Counted from the stretch's first letter, positions 41,693 to 50,842 are shown. The stretch: DNA of 64,000 bases from Mycobacterium sp. PSTR-4-N (GCF_022348085.1 NZ_JAKRFN010000009.1:62001-126000); one strand, 5' to 3'. Translations and numbers: made by a program. Notes: generated by a model from the letters alone, not told the origin.

Positions 41693-42640
41693 ATGAGTAG
41701 CAGTGGTGCGGTCTTGCAGGTCGGTCCCCTCAAACCGTCGCTCGAGCAGACGCTGGCCCGGGAGTACGGCGCGAGGGTGTTGCCGGAATCGGATGACGAG
41801 CGTGCGGCTTTCCTCGCCGAGCACGGCGCCGATTTCACCGCCGCTGTGACGTCCGGCCGCACCGGCGTGGACGCCGGGCTGATGGCTGCCCTGCCCCACC
41901 TCGGCGCGGTGATCAATTTCGGCGTCGGCTACGACACCACCGATGTGGGCGCGGCCGCCGCCCGCGGAATCGGCGTGAGCAACACTCCCGACGTGCTGAC
42001 CGACTGCGTGGCCGACACCGCGGTGGGCCTGCTGATCGACACCTTGCGTCAGTTCTCGGCGTCCGACCGGTATGTGCGCGCCGGCCGGTGGCCGGTCGGG
42101 GGGTCCTATCCGTTGACCCGGCAGGTGAGCAACAGCCGGGTCGGCATCATCGGTCTGGGCCGCATCGGCACAGCAATTGCGCATCGGCTCAACGCATTTG
42201 GATGCTCGATTAGCTACCACAACCGCCATCAGGTCGCCGATTCGCCCTATGCGTACGTGGCGTCCCCTGTGGATCTCGCGCGGGCGGTCGACGTTCTGGT
42301 GGTCGCGGCGGCCGGCGGCGAGGGCACCCGCGGCCTGGTCAGCCGCGAGGTCATCGACGCGCTCGGTCCCGACGGCTATCTGATCAACGTCGCCCGCGGC
42401 AGCGTCGTCGACGAGGAGGCACTGGTGTCCGCCCTCCTCCAGCGACGGCTGGCGGGTGCAGGGCTGGACGTGTTCGCTGACGAGCCGAAGGTGCCCGAGG
42501 TGCTGTACGGGTTGGACACCGTGGTGTTGCTTCCGCACGTGGCCAGCGGAACGGTGCAGACGCGCGCGGCCATGGAGGAACTGACGCTGCGAAACTTGGC
42601 GACCTTCCTCGGCACAGGTGAATTGGTCACCCCCGTCTGA
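41693..42640 (+). CDS. D-2-hydroxyacid dehydrogenase (glyoxylate/hydroxypyruvate reductase-like)
   Basis: 315 residues from the ATG at 41693. Rossmann motif VGIIGLGRIGTAIA, catalytic Arg in INVARGSVVDEEAL, Glu in VFADEPKVP, and His in LLPHVASGT: a complete D-2-hydroxyacid dehydrogenase triad. The basic residues after the second strand (NRH) suggest NADPH. It likely reduces glyoxylate, hydroxypyruvate or tartronate-semialdehyde-like products. It is the only plus-strand gene of the island and is transcribed away from the ABC operon. Confidence 0.88.
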   Translation: MSSSGAVLQVGPLKPSLEQTLAREYGARVLPESDDERAAFLAEHGADFTAAVTSGRTGVDAGLMAALPHLGAVINFGVGYDTTDVGAAAARGIGVSNTPDVLTDCVADTAVGLLIDTLRQFSASDRYVRAGRWPVGGSYPLTRQVSNSRVGIIGLGRIGTAIAHRLNAFGCSISYHNRHQVADSPYAYVASPVDLARAVDVLVVAAAGGEGTRGLVSREVIDALGPDGYLINVARGSVVDEEALVSALLQRRLAGAGLDVFADEPKVPEVLYGLDTVVLLPHVASGTVQTRAAMEELTLRNLATFLGTGELVTPV

Positions 42641-42649
42641 CGTTCGCGG

Positions 42650-43573
42650 TCAGGTGACGGTCTCGACGAGGTCGTCGGTGGTCCATTCCTGCTGCGGCAG
42701 CACATCGCGAAGTACCCGCAGGAGAGCGGGATTCGTCGAGTCGCCCCGCCATACCGCGTCGAGCTCGACGGGCCGTTCGCGGAACGCCCCGATCGTTCGG
42801 AAAACCACGCCCTCGGGGTGCAGCGTGGCCGCCGACGCCGGAACGAGCGCGATCCCGATGCCCGAGCGCACGAGCACCAGCATCGTGTGTACCTGAGTCA
42901 CGTACTGCACATACCTCGGACTGGCCCCAGCGATGGTGAAGGTCGAGATGAGCAGTTCGTTGAAATACCGTGCCTGCACGGGTGAATACATCACGACGTC
43001 CTGCCCGTCGAGGTCGGTCAGCGTCAGCTGCCGGGGGAGATCGGCCAGGGGATGGCCGGCGGGAAGCGCCGCGATCAGCTGCTCGTGCAGGAGTGGCCGC
43101 GACACGAGACCGGGCCGCTTCAGCGGCGGCCGGGCCATGCCCAGGTCGAGCTCACCGGTCGCCAGCCCCTCGATCTGGGCGGCGGTGACCATTTCGCGCA
43201 GATCGAGCGTCACATCGGGTAGCCGTTCGCGCGCACGCTCCAGCAGCCGCGGCAGCACCGCGTGCGCCGACGCGGCCGTGAAGCCGATCACCACGGTGCC
43301 GAGATCGCCTGCGGGAACACGCTTCACGGTTTGCGCGGCGCCTTCGGCCAGCTGCAGGATGCGACGTGCGTCAGGCAGGAACGCCACGCCCGCCGGTGTC
43401 AACGTGACGGCTCGCGTGGTGCGGTCGATGAGTTGCACGCCCAGTTCGCTCTCGAGCTGCTGCACCTGGCGGGACAGCGGCGGCTGCGTCATGTGCAGCC
43501 GTTCGGCCGCCCGTCCGAAATGCAACTCCTCGGCGACCGCGACGAAGCACTGCAACCGTGCCAGCGAGAACAT
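42650..43573 (-). CDS. LysR-family transcriptional regulator
   Basis: 307 residues. The N-terminal winged helix-turn-helix reads LARLQCFVAVAEELHFGRAAERLHMTQPPLSRQVQQLESELG, followed by the linker helix and a periplasmic-binding-like effector domain (GTVVIGFTAASAHAVLPRLL, ALPAGHPLADL, MLVLVRSGIGIALVPASAA). This BenM/CatM-like type often responds to aromatic or carboxylic acids. It lies between the 2-hydroxyacid dehydrogenase and the GudD-KdgD-semialdehyde dehydrogenase operon, so it is the likely activator of one or both. Confidence 0.92.
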   Translation of the reverse strand: MFSLARLQCFVAVAEELHFGRAAERLHMTQPPLSRQVQQLESELGVQLIDRTTRAVTLTPAGVAFLPDARRILQLAEGAAQTVKRVPAGDLGTVVIGFTAASAHAVLPRLLERARERLPDVTLDLREMVTAAQIEGLATGELDLGMARPPLKRPGLVSRPLLHEQLIAALPAGHPLADLPRQLTLTDLDGQDVVMYSPVQARYFNELLISTFTIAGASPRYVQYVTQVHTMLVLVRSGIGIALVPASAATLHPEGVVFRTIGAFRERPVELDAVWRGDSTNPALLRVLRDVLPQQEWTTDDLVETVT

Positions 43574-43673
43574 CAGCGCCTAGGACTCGTGAGCACGGCA
43601 TCCGGTGGGTGGACGGCCTCGATCGCTGCCATGCTCCCACCGTAGGGCTCGGGCGCGCACTGCGGAAGTGTCT

Positions 43674-44933
43674 CTACCAGCGCGGGCTCAGCAGTTCGAA
43701 GCCCGGCTCCACGGTGCGCATGTAACCGGTGTCGTCCCGGTCGCGGATCCCGCAGCGCAGGTACTGCTCGTGCAGGCTGTCGAGCGCGTCGTCGTCGATC
43801 TGCACGCCCAAGCCGGGTGTGCGGGGGACCGGCACGGAGCCGTCGACGAACGTCAGCACGCCCGGCTTCACCACGTCTTCTGTCTTCCAGGGCCAGTGGG
43901 TGTCACACGCATACGTCAGATTGGGGGTCGCGCCGGCGAGGTGCACCATCGCGGCGAGGCTGATGCCCAGATGGGAGTTCGAGTGCATCGACAGGCCGAG
44001 TCCGAAGGTGTCGCAGATCCCGGCGAGCAACCGTGAGCGCTGCAGTCCGCCCCAGTAGTGATGATCGGAGAGGACAACGCGGACAGATTTCTTCGCGACG
44101 GCGGGCGCGAGGTGGTCGAAGGCGACGACGCACATGTTGGTCGCCAGGGGCATCGGTGCCTGCGCGGCCACCTCCGCCATGCCGTCGAGGCCCGGTGTGG
44201 GATCTTCGAGGTATTCCAGGATTCCGGCCAATCCGGACGCCACCTTGACCGCGGTCTGCGGCGTCCATGCCGCATTGGGGTCGAGCCGCAGCGGCATTCC
44301 CGGGAATTCTCGGGACAGCGCCTCGATTGCCGCCATTTCCTCTTCCGGTGGGAAGACACCGCCTTTGAGTTTGACTGCGGTGAAGCCGTATTCGTCGATG
44401 ATGCGGTGGGCCTGGGCAACGAGGCCGTCCGGATCGAGTGCCTCTCCGAAGCTGTCGGGATCGGTGCCGGGGTGGCCCGCCCACTTGTAGAACAGGTAGG
44501 CGCTGAACGGCACAGCCGCACGGACGGCGCCGCCGAGCAGATCGCACACCGGGCGGTCGAGTGCCTGGCCCTGGACGTCGAGGCACGCTACCTCGAACGG
44601 TGACAGCACCTGATCGACGGCGCTGGCGGTGGTGATCATTCCCGCCGTACCGACCGCGGCGGTGTCACCTCTGAGCCGATCGGCGATCGCGGCACGAATC
44701 GCGTTCAGTGCGAACACATCCAGACCGCTGATCGCGTCGGCGGCGGCATGCAGTCGGCCGAGGTGGCGGGTGTCCGCGTAGGTCTCACCCAGGCCGACCA
44801 AGCCTGCGTCGGTGTCCAATTGGATGATCGCCCGCAGCGCATACGGCTGGTGGACGCCCACCGTGTTGAGCAGGGGCGGGTCGGCGAATGCGACCGGGGT
44901 GACACGGGCTCCGGTGATCCGGATGGCCGGCAT
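43674..44933 (-). CDS. Enolase-superfamily dehydratase (glucarate/galactarate type), copy 1
   Basis: 419 residues. Same residue set as copy 2: AVKLKGGVF (KxK), LRLDPNAAW (Asp), YLEDPTPG (Glu), LATNM (Asn), SDHHYWGG, and MHSNSHLG (His). The two copies are clearly paralogous but differ throughout, so they probably prefer different stereoisomers. It converts glucarate or a relative to 5-keto-4-deoxyglucarate, the substrate of the next enzyme. Its start overlaps the KdgD stop (ATGA-type), so the pair is co-translated. Confidence 0.88.
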   Translation of the reverse strand: MPAIRITGARVTPVAFADPPLLNTVGVHQPYALRAIIQLDTDAGLVGLGETYADTRHLGRLHAAADAISGLDVFALNAIRAAIADRLRGDTAAVGTAGMITTASAVDQVLSPFEVACLDVQGQALDRPVCDLLGGAVRAAVPFSAYLFYKWAGHPGTDPDSFGEALDPDGLVAQAHRIIDEYGFTAVKLKGGVFPPEEEMAAIEALSREFPGMPLRLDPNAAWTPQTAVKVASGLAGILEYLEDPTPGLDGMAEVAAQAPMPLATNMCVVAFDHLAPAVAKKSVRVVLSDHHYWGGLQRSRLLAGICDTFGLGLSMHSNSHLGISLAAMVHLAGATPNLTYACDTHWPWKTEDVVKPGVLTFVDGSVPVPRTPGLGVQIDDDALDSLHEQYLRCGIRDRDDTGYMRTVEPGFELLSPRW

Positions 44934-45874
44934 CAGCGTGCCCGGGTCAGGGCATCGGCCACCACGGAGCGACCGGCTTCGACGATCGAGGCCAGCTCGG
45001 CGAGGTCGCCCTGTGTCGGCATCACCAGCGGCGGGCGCACAGCTCCTGCGGGGACGCCGGCCATCGTGACACCGGCCTTGACCAACGACACCGCGTAGCC
45101 CGGCACGGTGTCGCGCAGGCGCACCAGCGGAATGAAGAACGCGTTGAGCAAGGCGTTGGTGAGTTCTTCGTTTCCGGACTCCAGGGCGTCGTAGAACGCC
45201 AGCGCCAGGTCGGGTGCGAAGGCGAAGGTGGCCGACGAGTACAGCGGTACACCGATCGCCCGGAACGCCAACTGCGTCGTCTCGGCGGTGGGCAGGCCGT
45301 TGAAGAACAGGAAGTCAGGGTCGACCGTCGTGGTGACGGCCTGCACGATGCGGGCGACCTGGTCGAAATTGCCGGTGCCGTCCTTGAATCCGACGACATT
45401 CGGGATACGTGCGACGGCGACGGCGGATTCCTCGGTGAACCGCGCGTTGTTGCGGTTGTAGACGATCACGGGCAACTGTGCCGCTTCAGCGACTGCGCGG
45501 GTGTAGTCCACCAGACCTGCCTGTGGCACCTCGACCAGATACGGCGGTAGGAGCAAGAGTCCGTCGGCACCGGCGGACTCCGCGGCAACGGCGAACCGCT
45601 TGGCCTGTGCCACGGACCCGCCCGCGCCGGCATAGACCGGCACGCGGCCGCCGACCACGTCGACGGCGGTGCGGACGACGTCGCCGAACTCGAGGTCGTC
45701 CAAGGCATGGAATTCGCCGGTACCGCATGCGACGAAGACGCCGCCGGCCCCCGCGTCCACACCGCGTGCGATGTGGGTGGCCAGCGCATCGAGGTCCACG
45801 CTGCCTGACGCGGTGAAGGGCGTGACCGGGAAGAACAGAACGCCGCGGAAATCCGGGCGCGAAGTCGGACGCAT
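44933..45874 (-). CDS. kdgD: 5-dehydro-4-deoxyglucarate dehydratase (KdgD)
   Basis: 313 residues of the DHDPS/DapA superfamily. The N-terminus GVLFFPVTPFTASGSVDLDAL, VACGTGEFHAL (GTGE substrate loop), catalytic Tyr in IVYNRNNARF, and Schiff-base Lys in VVGFKDGTGN are diagnostic of KdgD rather than dihydrodipicolinate synthase. It dehydrates and decarboxylates 5-keto-4-deoxyglucarate to 2-oxoglutarate semialdehyde in the cytosol. It lies between the semialdehyde dehydrogenase and the dehydratase, in pathway order. Confidence 0.92.
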   Translation of the reverse strand: MRPTSRPDFRGVLFFPVTPFTASGSVDLDALATHIARGVDAGAGGVFVACGTGEFHALDDLEFGDVVRTAVDVVGGRVPVYAGAGGSVAQAKRFAVAAESAGADGLLLLPPYLVEVPQAGLVDYTRAVAEAAQLPVIVYNRNNARFTEESAVAVARIPNVVGFKDGTGNFDQVARIVQAVTTTVDPDFLFFNGLPTAETTQLAFRAIGVPLYSSATFAFAPDLALAFYDALESGNEELTNALLNAFFIPLVRLRDTVPGYAVSLVKAGVTMAGVPAGAVRPPLVMPTQGDLAELASIVEAGRSVVADALTRAR

Positions 45875-45907
45875 GGGTGGGGCTCCTAGCTCGTGAGTGG
45901 TGGGATG

Positions 45908-47506
45908 TCAGTCCTGCGTGAGCCGGCCGTCGACGCGCCGCCACAGGTGCTCTGGATTACCGTCGGAAATGGCCTGCGGTAGCAGGGATGTGGGCACATC
46001 CTGGTAGCAGACGGGCCGTAGGAACCGCTCGATGGCCCGGGCGCCGACGGATGTGCTGCGCGAGTCCGACGTCGCGGGCGAGGGACCGCCGTGGACCATC
46101 GCGTGGCACACCTCGACGCCTGTCGGCCAGCCGTTGAACAGGATGCGGCCCGCTTTGAGCTCGAGCAGCGGCAACAGGTCTGCCGCCGCCGGGTGGTCGC
46201 TGTCGTCGGCGTGCACGGTGGCGGTCAGCTGGCCCTCCATGCCGGCCGCCACGGCGTGCATCTCGTCGAGATCGGCGCAGCGTACGACCACGCTCGACGC
46301 CCCGAACACCTCGGCCTGCAGGGCTTCGGACGCCAGGAAGGTTGCCGCGTCGGTAGTGAAAAGTGCTGCTTGGCAGGATGTTTCGTTGCTCTGTGCTCGG
46401 CCGCGAGCCACCAGTTCTGCGGCCTGCGCCACTGAATCGACGCCTGAGGCGTAGCTTCGCGCGATCGCGGGTGTCAGCATCGGTGTCGCCGGGGTCTCGG
46501 CGAGCGCTTCGCCGGCGGCCTCGACGAAGCGCTGCAGGCCGGGGCCGTCGACACCGATGACCAGACCGGGGTTCGTGCAGAACTGTCCTGAGCCCATCGT
46601 CAGTGATGCGACGAATGCCCGGCCGAGATCAGCGCCGCGGCCGGCCAATGCCCCGTCGAGCAGGAAGACCGGGTTGATCGAGCTCATCTCGGCGTACACC
46701 GGGATCGGTTCGGGGCGCGCGGCGGCGGCGGCGACGAGCGCTTTGCCGCCGGAACGTGACCCCGTGAACCCGACGGCCTTGATCCGCGGATCGGTGACGA
46801 GCGCGATGCCGAGGTCCGGTCCCGAGCCGAACAGCAGCGAGAAGGTTCCCGCGGGCAGGCCTGCCGCGGCCACGGCATCGCTGATCGCTCGGCCGACCAG
46901 CTCGGAGGTGCCGGGGTGGGCGTCGTGTCCCTTGACGACGACGGGACAGCCGGCGGCCAGAGCGGATGCGGTGTCGCCGCCGGCGACCGAGAACGCCAGG
47001 GGGAAGTTCGACGCGCTGAACACGGCCACCGGGCCCAGCGGAATGGACCGCTGTCGGAGGTCGGGGCGCGGCTGGGGGGTTCGGTCGGGCAGGGCGGGGT
47101 CGATGCGTGCGCCGTTCCAGCTGCCCTCCCGCAGCACACCGGCGAACAGCCTCAGCTGGCCGGTGGTGCGGCCGACCTCACCGGCGATGCGGGCCTGCGG
47201 GAGGCCGGATTCGAGGACGGCGCGCGCGATCAGCGCGTCGCGGACGGCCTCGAGGTTGTCAGCGATGGCCTCCAGGAATCTGGCCCGGTCCTCGGAGCTG
47301 GTCGAGCGGTACGGGCCGAACGCTGTGGCCGCGGCGGCGCAGGCCGCATCGACATGACCGGCGTCTCCGTGGAAGTACGGCGGTTCGAGCTGTTGGCCGG
47401 CGGCGGGATCGTGCGCACGCACCTCGGTTCCCGTCCCGCGGACGGCCTCACCGGCGATGATCATCTGACCGGTGAGACCCGTGGTAGGAGACATCGTCGC
47501 TGTCAT
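45908..47506 (-). CDS. 2-oxoglutarate semialdehyde dehydrogenase (aldehyde dehydrogenase family)
   Basis: 532 residues from the ATG at 47506 (a second ATG four codons on). It is the ALDH subfamily with the long N-terminus: GPVAVFSASNFPLAFSVAGGDTASALAAGCPVVVKGHDAHPG, cofactor GFTGSRSGGKAL, catalytic Glu in YAEMSSINPVF, and catalytic Cys in GSGQFCTNPGLV. It oxidises 2-oxoglutarate semialdehyde to 2-oxoglutarate, probably with NADP+. As first gene of the operon it completes the aldarate route into the TCA cycle. Confidence 0.9.
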   Translation of the reverse strand: MTATMSPTTGLTGQMIIAGEAVRGTGTEVRAHDPAAGQQLEPPYFHGDAGHVDAACAAAATAFGPYRSTSSEDRARFLEAIADNLEAVRDALIARAVLESGLPQARIAGEVGRTTGQLRLFAGVLREGSWNGARIDPALPDRTPQPRPDLRQRSIPLGPVAVFSASNFPLAFSVAGGDTASALAAGCPVVVKGHDAHPGTSELVGRAISDAVAAAGLPAGTFSLLFGSGPDLGIALVTDPRIKAVGFTGSRSGGKALVAAAAARPEPIPVYAEMSSINPVFLLDGALAGRGADLGRAFVASLTMGSGQFCTNPGLVIGVDGPGLQRFVEAAGEALAETPATPMLTPAIARSYASGVDSVAQAAELVARGRAQSNETSCQAALFTTDAATFLASEALQAEVFGASSVVVRCADLDEMHAVAAGMEGQLTATVHADDSDHPAAADLLPLLELKAGRILFNGWPTGVEVCHAMVHGGPSPATSDSRSTSVGARAIERFLRPVCYQDVPTSLLPQAISDGNPEHLWRRVDGRLTQD

Positions 47507-47790
47507 ACGGTCAACGGTAGGAGGACCGTCGATGCCTGTCCAAGACCGTTTGCCACTCGATTGATGCAGGAACGGCATCGATTCACGGTGCGGTGACCTA
47601 CGCGGTGACACCCGACGTCGGCTTTTCGTCCATCAAAAGCGCACGTCGCGCTGCCGTGGTAAAACTTTTTGACCGCGGTGTCCGGACTGGGCAACCGGTC
47701 GTGCGCTCGTGACATGCGCCGGGACTGCCCCGGCAAACCTGATGTAGCTCGTTCCGACGGACCGTTTGGCCGCAGCCGAGGAGAACACCG

Positions 47791-49551
47791 GTGAATGCGA
47801 CACCATTCGGTCACTACCGACTCGAAAAGCTCATCGGTCAGGGCGGCATGGGTGAGGTCTACCGTGCATACGACACGAAGACCGATCGGGTGGTCGCGCT
47901 CAAGGTCCTGCCCCACCACATGGCCGCCGACGCGGTGTTCCAGCAACGTTTCCGGCGGGAGTCGCAGGCCGCCGCCGGGTTGAACGATCCCCATGTCGTC
48001 CCGATACACGGGTTCGGCGAGGTCGACGGCCGCCTGTATCTGGACATGCGGCTCATCGAGGGTCGCAACCTCGGCACCATGCTGCAGGAGGCCGACGAGC
48101 CGCTCGGTGTGGGATTCGCCGTCAGCATCGTCGAACAGGTCGCCGAGGCGCTCGACGCCGCGCACGCGACGGGTTTGATCCACCGCGACATCAAGCCGTC
48201 GAACATCCTCATCACCAGCGGTGACTTCGTGTACCTGATCGACTTCGGGCTCGCGCGCACGGCAGGAGAGCACGGTCTGACCACCGCGGGAAGCACCTTG
48301 GGCACGCTGGCGTACATGGCGCCCGAGCGTTTCGAGGGCGGCGAGGTCGACCGGCGGTCCGACATCTACGCCCTGACCTGCGTGCTCTACGAGTGTCTGA
48401 CCGGGTCACGGCCCTATCCCGCCGACAGCCTGGAACAGCAGATCGCCGGGCACATGGTCTCGCCGCTGCCGCGCCCCTCGGACACCGACCCTCGGCTCGC
48501 CGCGTTCGACGCCGTCATCGCGAAGGGGATGGCCAAGAAGCCGGACAAGCGCTACCAGAGCGCAGGCGAACTGGCGGCCGCCGCGCGCAGAGCGATGACC
48601 GCTCCCGTGCCCCGGGCCGGCCGCGGCTCTCGGCATGCGGCCCGACCCCGACGCCGTGTGCCGGTCAAGGCGCTCTCGGCGGCGGCCGCGGTGGTCGTGC
48701 TCGCCGCGGGTGCGGCCGGACTGTGGATGTGGGCGCCGTGGCGGGACACGTCCACGACACCCGATGATCTGCCGGACGGGGCCGTGGCGTCGATCGCAGC
48801 CGCGGTCCCCGCCGACATCCGGGAGACGGGCCGGCTGGTGATCGGCGTCAACGTTCCGTACGCGCCGATGGAGTTCAAGAACGCCGACGGGCAGCTCGCC
48901 GGGTTCGACGTGGATCTCATGACCGCGGTCACGCGAGTCCTGGGTCTGGTGCCGGATTTCCGTGACACTCCGTTCGATTCGATCCTGCCGGGGGTGGTCG
49001 ACGGCACGTTCGACACCGGTTCGTCGTCGGTGACCGACACCACCGACCGCGAGGAGCTGGTCGACTTCGTCACCTATTTGCGTGCCGGTACCCAGTGGGC
49101 ACGCCGTCCGGGTACCTCATTGGGCCCGACGTCGGCCTGTGGTGTGAAAGTCGGTGTGGCGCAAGGGACTCTGCAGGAGACCGATGAACTGCCCCGGAAG
49201 AGCACCGAGTGCACGGCGGCGGGTATGGCGCCGGTGGAGATCATCGTGTTCAAAAGTCAGGACGAGGTGACCACGGCGCTGCTCAAGGGCGAGGTGGATG
49301 CCATGTCGGCCGACTCGCCCGTCACCGGATTCGCGATCAAGCTCAGCCGCGGTGACCTGGTACCTGCCGGTGACGTGTTCGACTCCGCTCCCTACGGGTG
49401 GCCGGTGAAGAAGAACTCTGCCCTCGCCGACGCGTTGCGCCAGGCGCTCGAGCAGCTAATGGACAGTGGCGAATACCGGGCCATCGCCAACATGTGGGGG
49501 GTGGAGCGCGGGATGATCGATCGCCCGGCCGTCAACGGCGCGACGAAGTGA
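47791..49551 (+). CDS. Receptor Ser/Thr protein kinase with an external solute-binding (SBP_bac_3) sensor domain
   Basis: 586 residues, GTG start after GAGGAGAA. The PknB-type kinase domain covers residues 8-270: Gly-rich loop IGQGGMGEVY, Lys38 in VVALKVL, HRDIKPSN with Asp133, DFG at 151-153, and MAPERF. A membrane helix lies at about 293-314. The outside part (about 340-580) is a family 3 solute-binding domain: IRETGRLVIGVNVPYAPMEFKNADGQLAGFDVDLMTAVTRVLG, SILPGVVDGTFDTGSSSVTDTTDREELVDFVTYL, and GVKVGVAQGTLQE. This domain binds amino acids or similar ligands, so the protein should couple nutrient sensing to phosphorylation. PASTA repeats are absent. Confidence 0.9.
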   Translation: MNATPFGHYRLEKLIGQGGMGEVYRAYDTKTDRVVALKVLPHHMAADAVFQQRFRRESQAAAGLNDPHVVPIHGFGEVDGRLYLDMRLIEGRNLGTMLQEADEPLGVGFAVSIVEQVAEALDAAHATGLIHRDIKPSNILITSGDFVYLIDFGLARTAGEHGLTTAGSTLGTLAYMAPERFEGGEVDRRSDIYALTCVLYECLTGSRPYPADSLEQQIAGHMVSPLPRPSDTDPRLAAFDAVIAKGMAKKPDKRYQSAGELAAAARRAMTAPVPRAGRGSRHAARPRRRVPVKALSAAAAVVVLAAGAAGLWMWAPWRDTSTTPDDLPDGAVASIAAAVPADIRETGRLVIGVNVPYAPMEFKNADGQLAGFDVDLMTAVTRVLGLVPDFRDTPFDSILPGVVDGTFDTGSSSVTDTTDREELVDFVTYLRAGTQWARRPGTSLGPTSACGVKVGVAQGTLQETDELPRKSTECTAAGMAPVEIIVFKSQDEVTTALLKGEVDAMSADSPVTGFAIKLSRGDLVPAGDVFDSAPYGWPVKKNSALADALRQALEQLMDSGEYRAIANMWGVERGMIDRPAVNGATK

Positions 49552-49574
49552 GGCGTGTTCCGGTCAGTCCGTCG

Positions 49575-49599
49575 GTGTAGATCGGGTCAGCACGGGTAG
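49575..49599 (+). promoter_or_regulatory. SigF-like promoter for the CsbD operon
   Basis: GTGT (49575-49578), 15-base spacer, GGGTAG (49594-49599) resembles the mycobacterial SigF consensus GTTT-N15-17-GGGTAT with two mismatches. It lies 22 bases before the ATG at 49622, with AAGGAGG between. Confidence 0.45.
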
Positions 49600-49621
49600 C
49601 CCCCTCCCCGAAGGAGGCCAC

Positions 49622-50167
49622 ATGACCGATGACAACGCCGCCCAGACCCGCAAGAGCTTCGTGGAGTCCGTCAAGGGCAAGGCCAAGGAAGTAGCGGGCG
49701 CGGTGACAGGCAACGACTCGTTGACTGCGCAGGGCCAACTCGAGCAGACCGAGGCCACGCAACGGCGCGAGGCGAGCCGCATCGATGCCGAGGCCGACGT
49801 CGAAGCCGCCGAGGCACGCGACATCGCCACGGCAGCACAGCGCGAAGGCGCCCAGGAGCGGTCGGCGGCCGAAGCGCGTGCGGCTGAAGCGAAGACGTCG
49901 GTACGTGCCCAGGAGGCCGCCCAGCAGAGCGCGGCCGAAGAGGCGGGCCGCCGCGACGTCGATCGGGCGCAGGCCCAGTCCGAGGCCGAGGTCCGCAGCG
50001 AGGCGCTGCGTGCGTCTGCACAGGAAGACCAGCAGGTCGCGGCCGCCCAGTCCGAATACGACTCGGCGCTGGACGACTATCGCGACGAGGTCGGCGCGGC
50101 GGCACAGGCCGAAGCCGAGGCCGACAGGTTGCGCCGCCGAGCCGAGTCCGTCGACCCCGATGCCTAG
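49622..50167 (+). CDS. CsbD-like N-terminal domain with alanine-rich coiled coil
   Basis: 181 residues; strong AAGGAGG site. The N-terminus SVKGKAKEVAGAVTGNDSLTAQGQLEQTE matches the CsbD family, general-stress proteins of unknown action. The rest is a long Ala/Glu/Arg/Gln helix, probably coiled coil, to about residue 175. A cytosolic, highly soluble protein, as no signal is seen. It is the first gene of a three-gene operon with a SigF-like promoter, which suits the B. subtilis CsbD precedent of general-stress control. Confidence 0.75.
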   Translation: MTDDNAAQTRKSFVESVKGKAKEVAGAVTGNDSLTAQGQLEQTEATQRREASRIDAEADVEAAEARDIATAAQREGAQERSAAEARAAEAKTSVRAQEAAQQSAAEEAGRRDVDRAQAQSEAEVRSEALRASAQEDQQVAAAQSEYDSALDDYRDEVGAAAQAEAEADRLRRRAESVDPDA

Positions 50168-50176
50168 GAGGCTCCG

Positions 50177-50842
50177 ATGAAACTCACTGACGTACCGTTC
50201 GCCATTCTGCGGCTCCAATACCGCATTGCACGAACGCCATTGCAGTTGGTCGAGGATCGGTTGATGCCCCGCATCGACCAGGAGGCGCCGGGTCGGCTGA
50301 TGTACGAGCGTGCGTTGGGTGCACTCGATGCCGCGGCCGGCAATGCACTCAAGGATGCTGCTCTCGAGGAGAGCGGAATCTCCCGTATTCAGCGGGCCGC
50401 GGCGCTGAGCGACGCGATGCGCCTCGACGACCTGGCAGCGGAGAAGAAGGAACACGCGCAGGATCAGTTGGCTCGCAAGCGTGAAAAGGCTGCGTCCGCA
50501 CCCCAACAGGCGCAGGCAGAGGCCGAAGAGCGGGTCGCTTCTGCGCAGGAACGCGCTGAGCAGAAGACAGCGCAGGCCACTCGTTCGGCCGCCGAAAAGA
50601 CGGCGGAGGCGAAGCGGAAGATCGAGCAGTCGGCGGATCAGAGCGTTGCTGCGGCCGAGAAAGCCAAGCGCAGCGCTCAGAACCGTAGCGAGGCCGCCGA
50701 GAAGGCGGTCACCGATGTCGCCGACGAAGAAATGGACGACGCCGCCGCGAAACGACGTGCGGCCACGGGAGCGCGAGCCCGGGCCGACCGGTTGGGGGAT
50801 CTGAGCGACAGTGAACGGCAGCGGCAGGGCAACGTGCCGTGA
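50177..50842 (+). CDS. Coiled-coil protein of unknown function
   Basis: 221 residues. The first 75 residues form a mixed domain (LTDVPFAILRLQYRIARTPLQLVEDRLMPRIDQEAPGRLMYERALGALDAAAGNAL), followed by an unbroken Ala/Glu/Lys/Arg helix to the end, likely coiled coil. The ATG follows TAGGAGGC, 9 bases after the CsbD-like stop. No signal peptide. It probably pairs with the coiled coil of the upstream protein. Family not recognised. Confidence 0.65.
   Translation: MKLTDVPFAILRLQYRIARTPLQLVEDRLMPRIDQEAPGRLMYERALGALDAAAGNALKDAALEESGISRIQRAAALSDAMRLDDLAAEKKEHAQDQLARKREKAASAPQQAQAEAEERVASAQERAEQKTAQATRSAAEKTAEAKRKIEQSADQSVAAAEKAKRSAQNRSEAAEKAVTDVADEEMDDAAAKRRAATGARARADRLGDLSDSERQRQGNVP

Noticed and set aside
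41364..41696. A 110-residue plus-strand frame in the divergent control region
   Set aside because: No ribosome site, no recognisable domain, and it ends inside the dehydrogenase start. Treated as non-coding.
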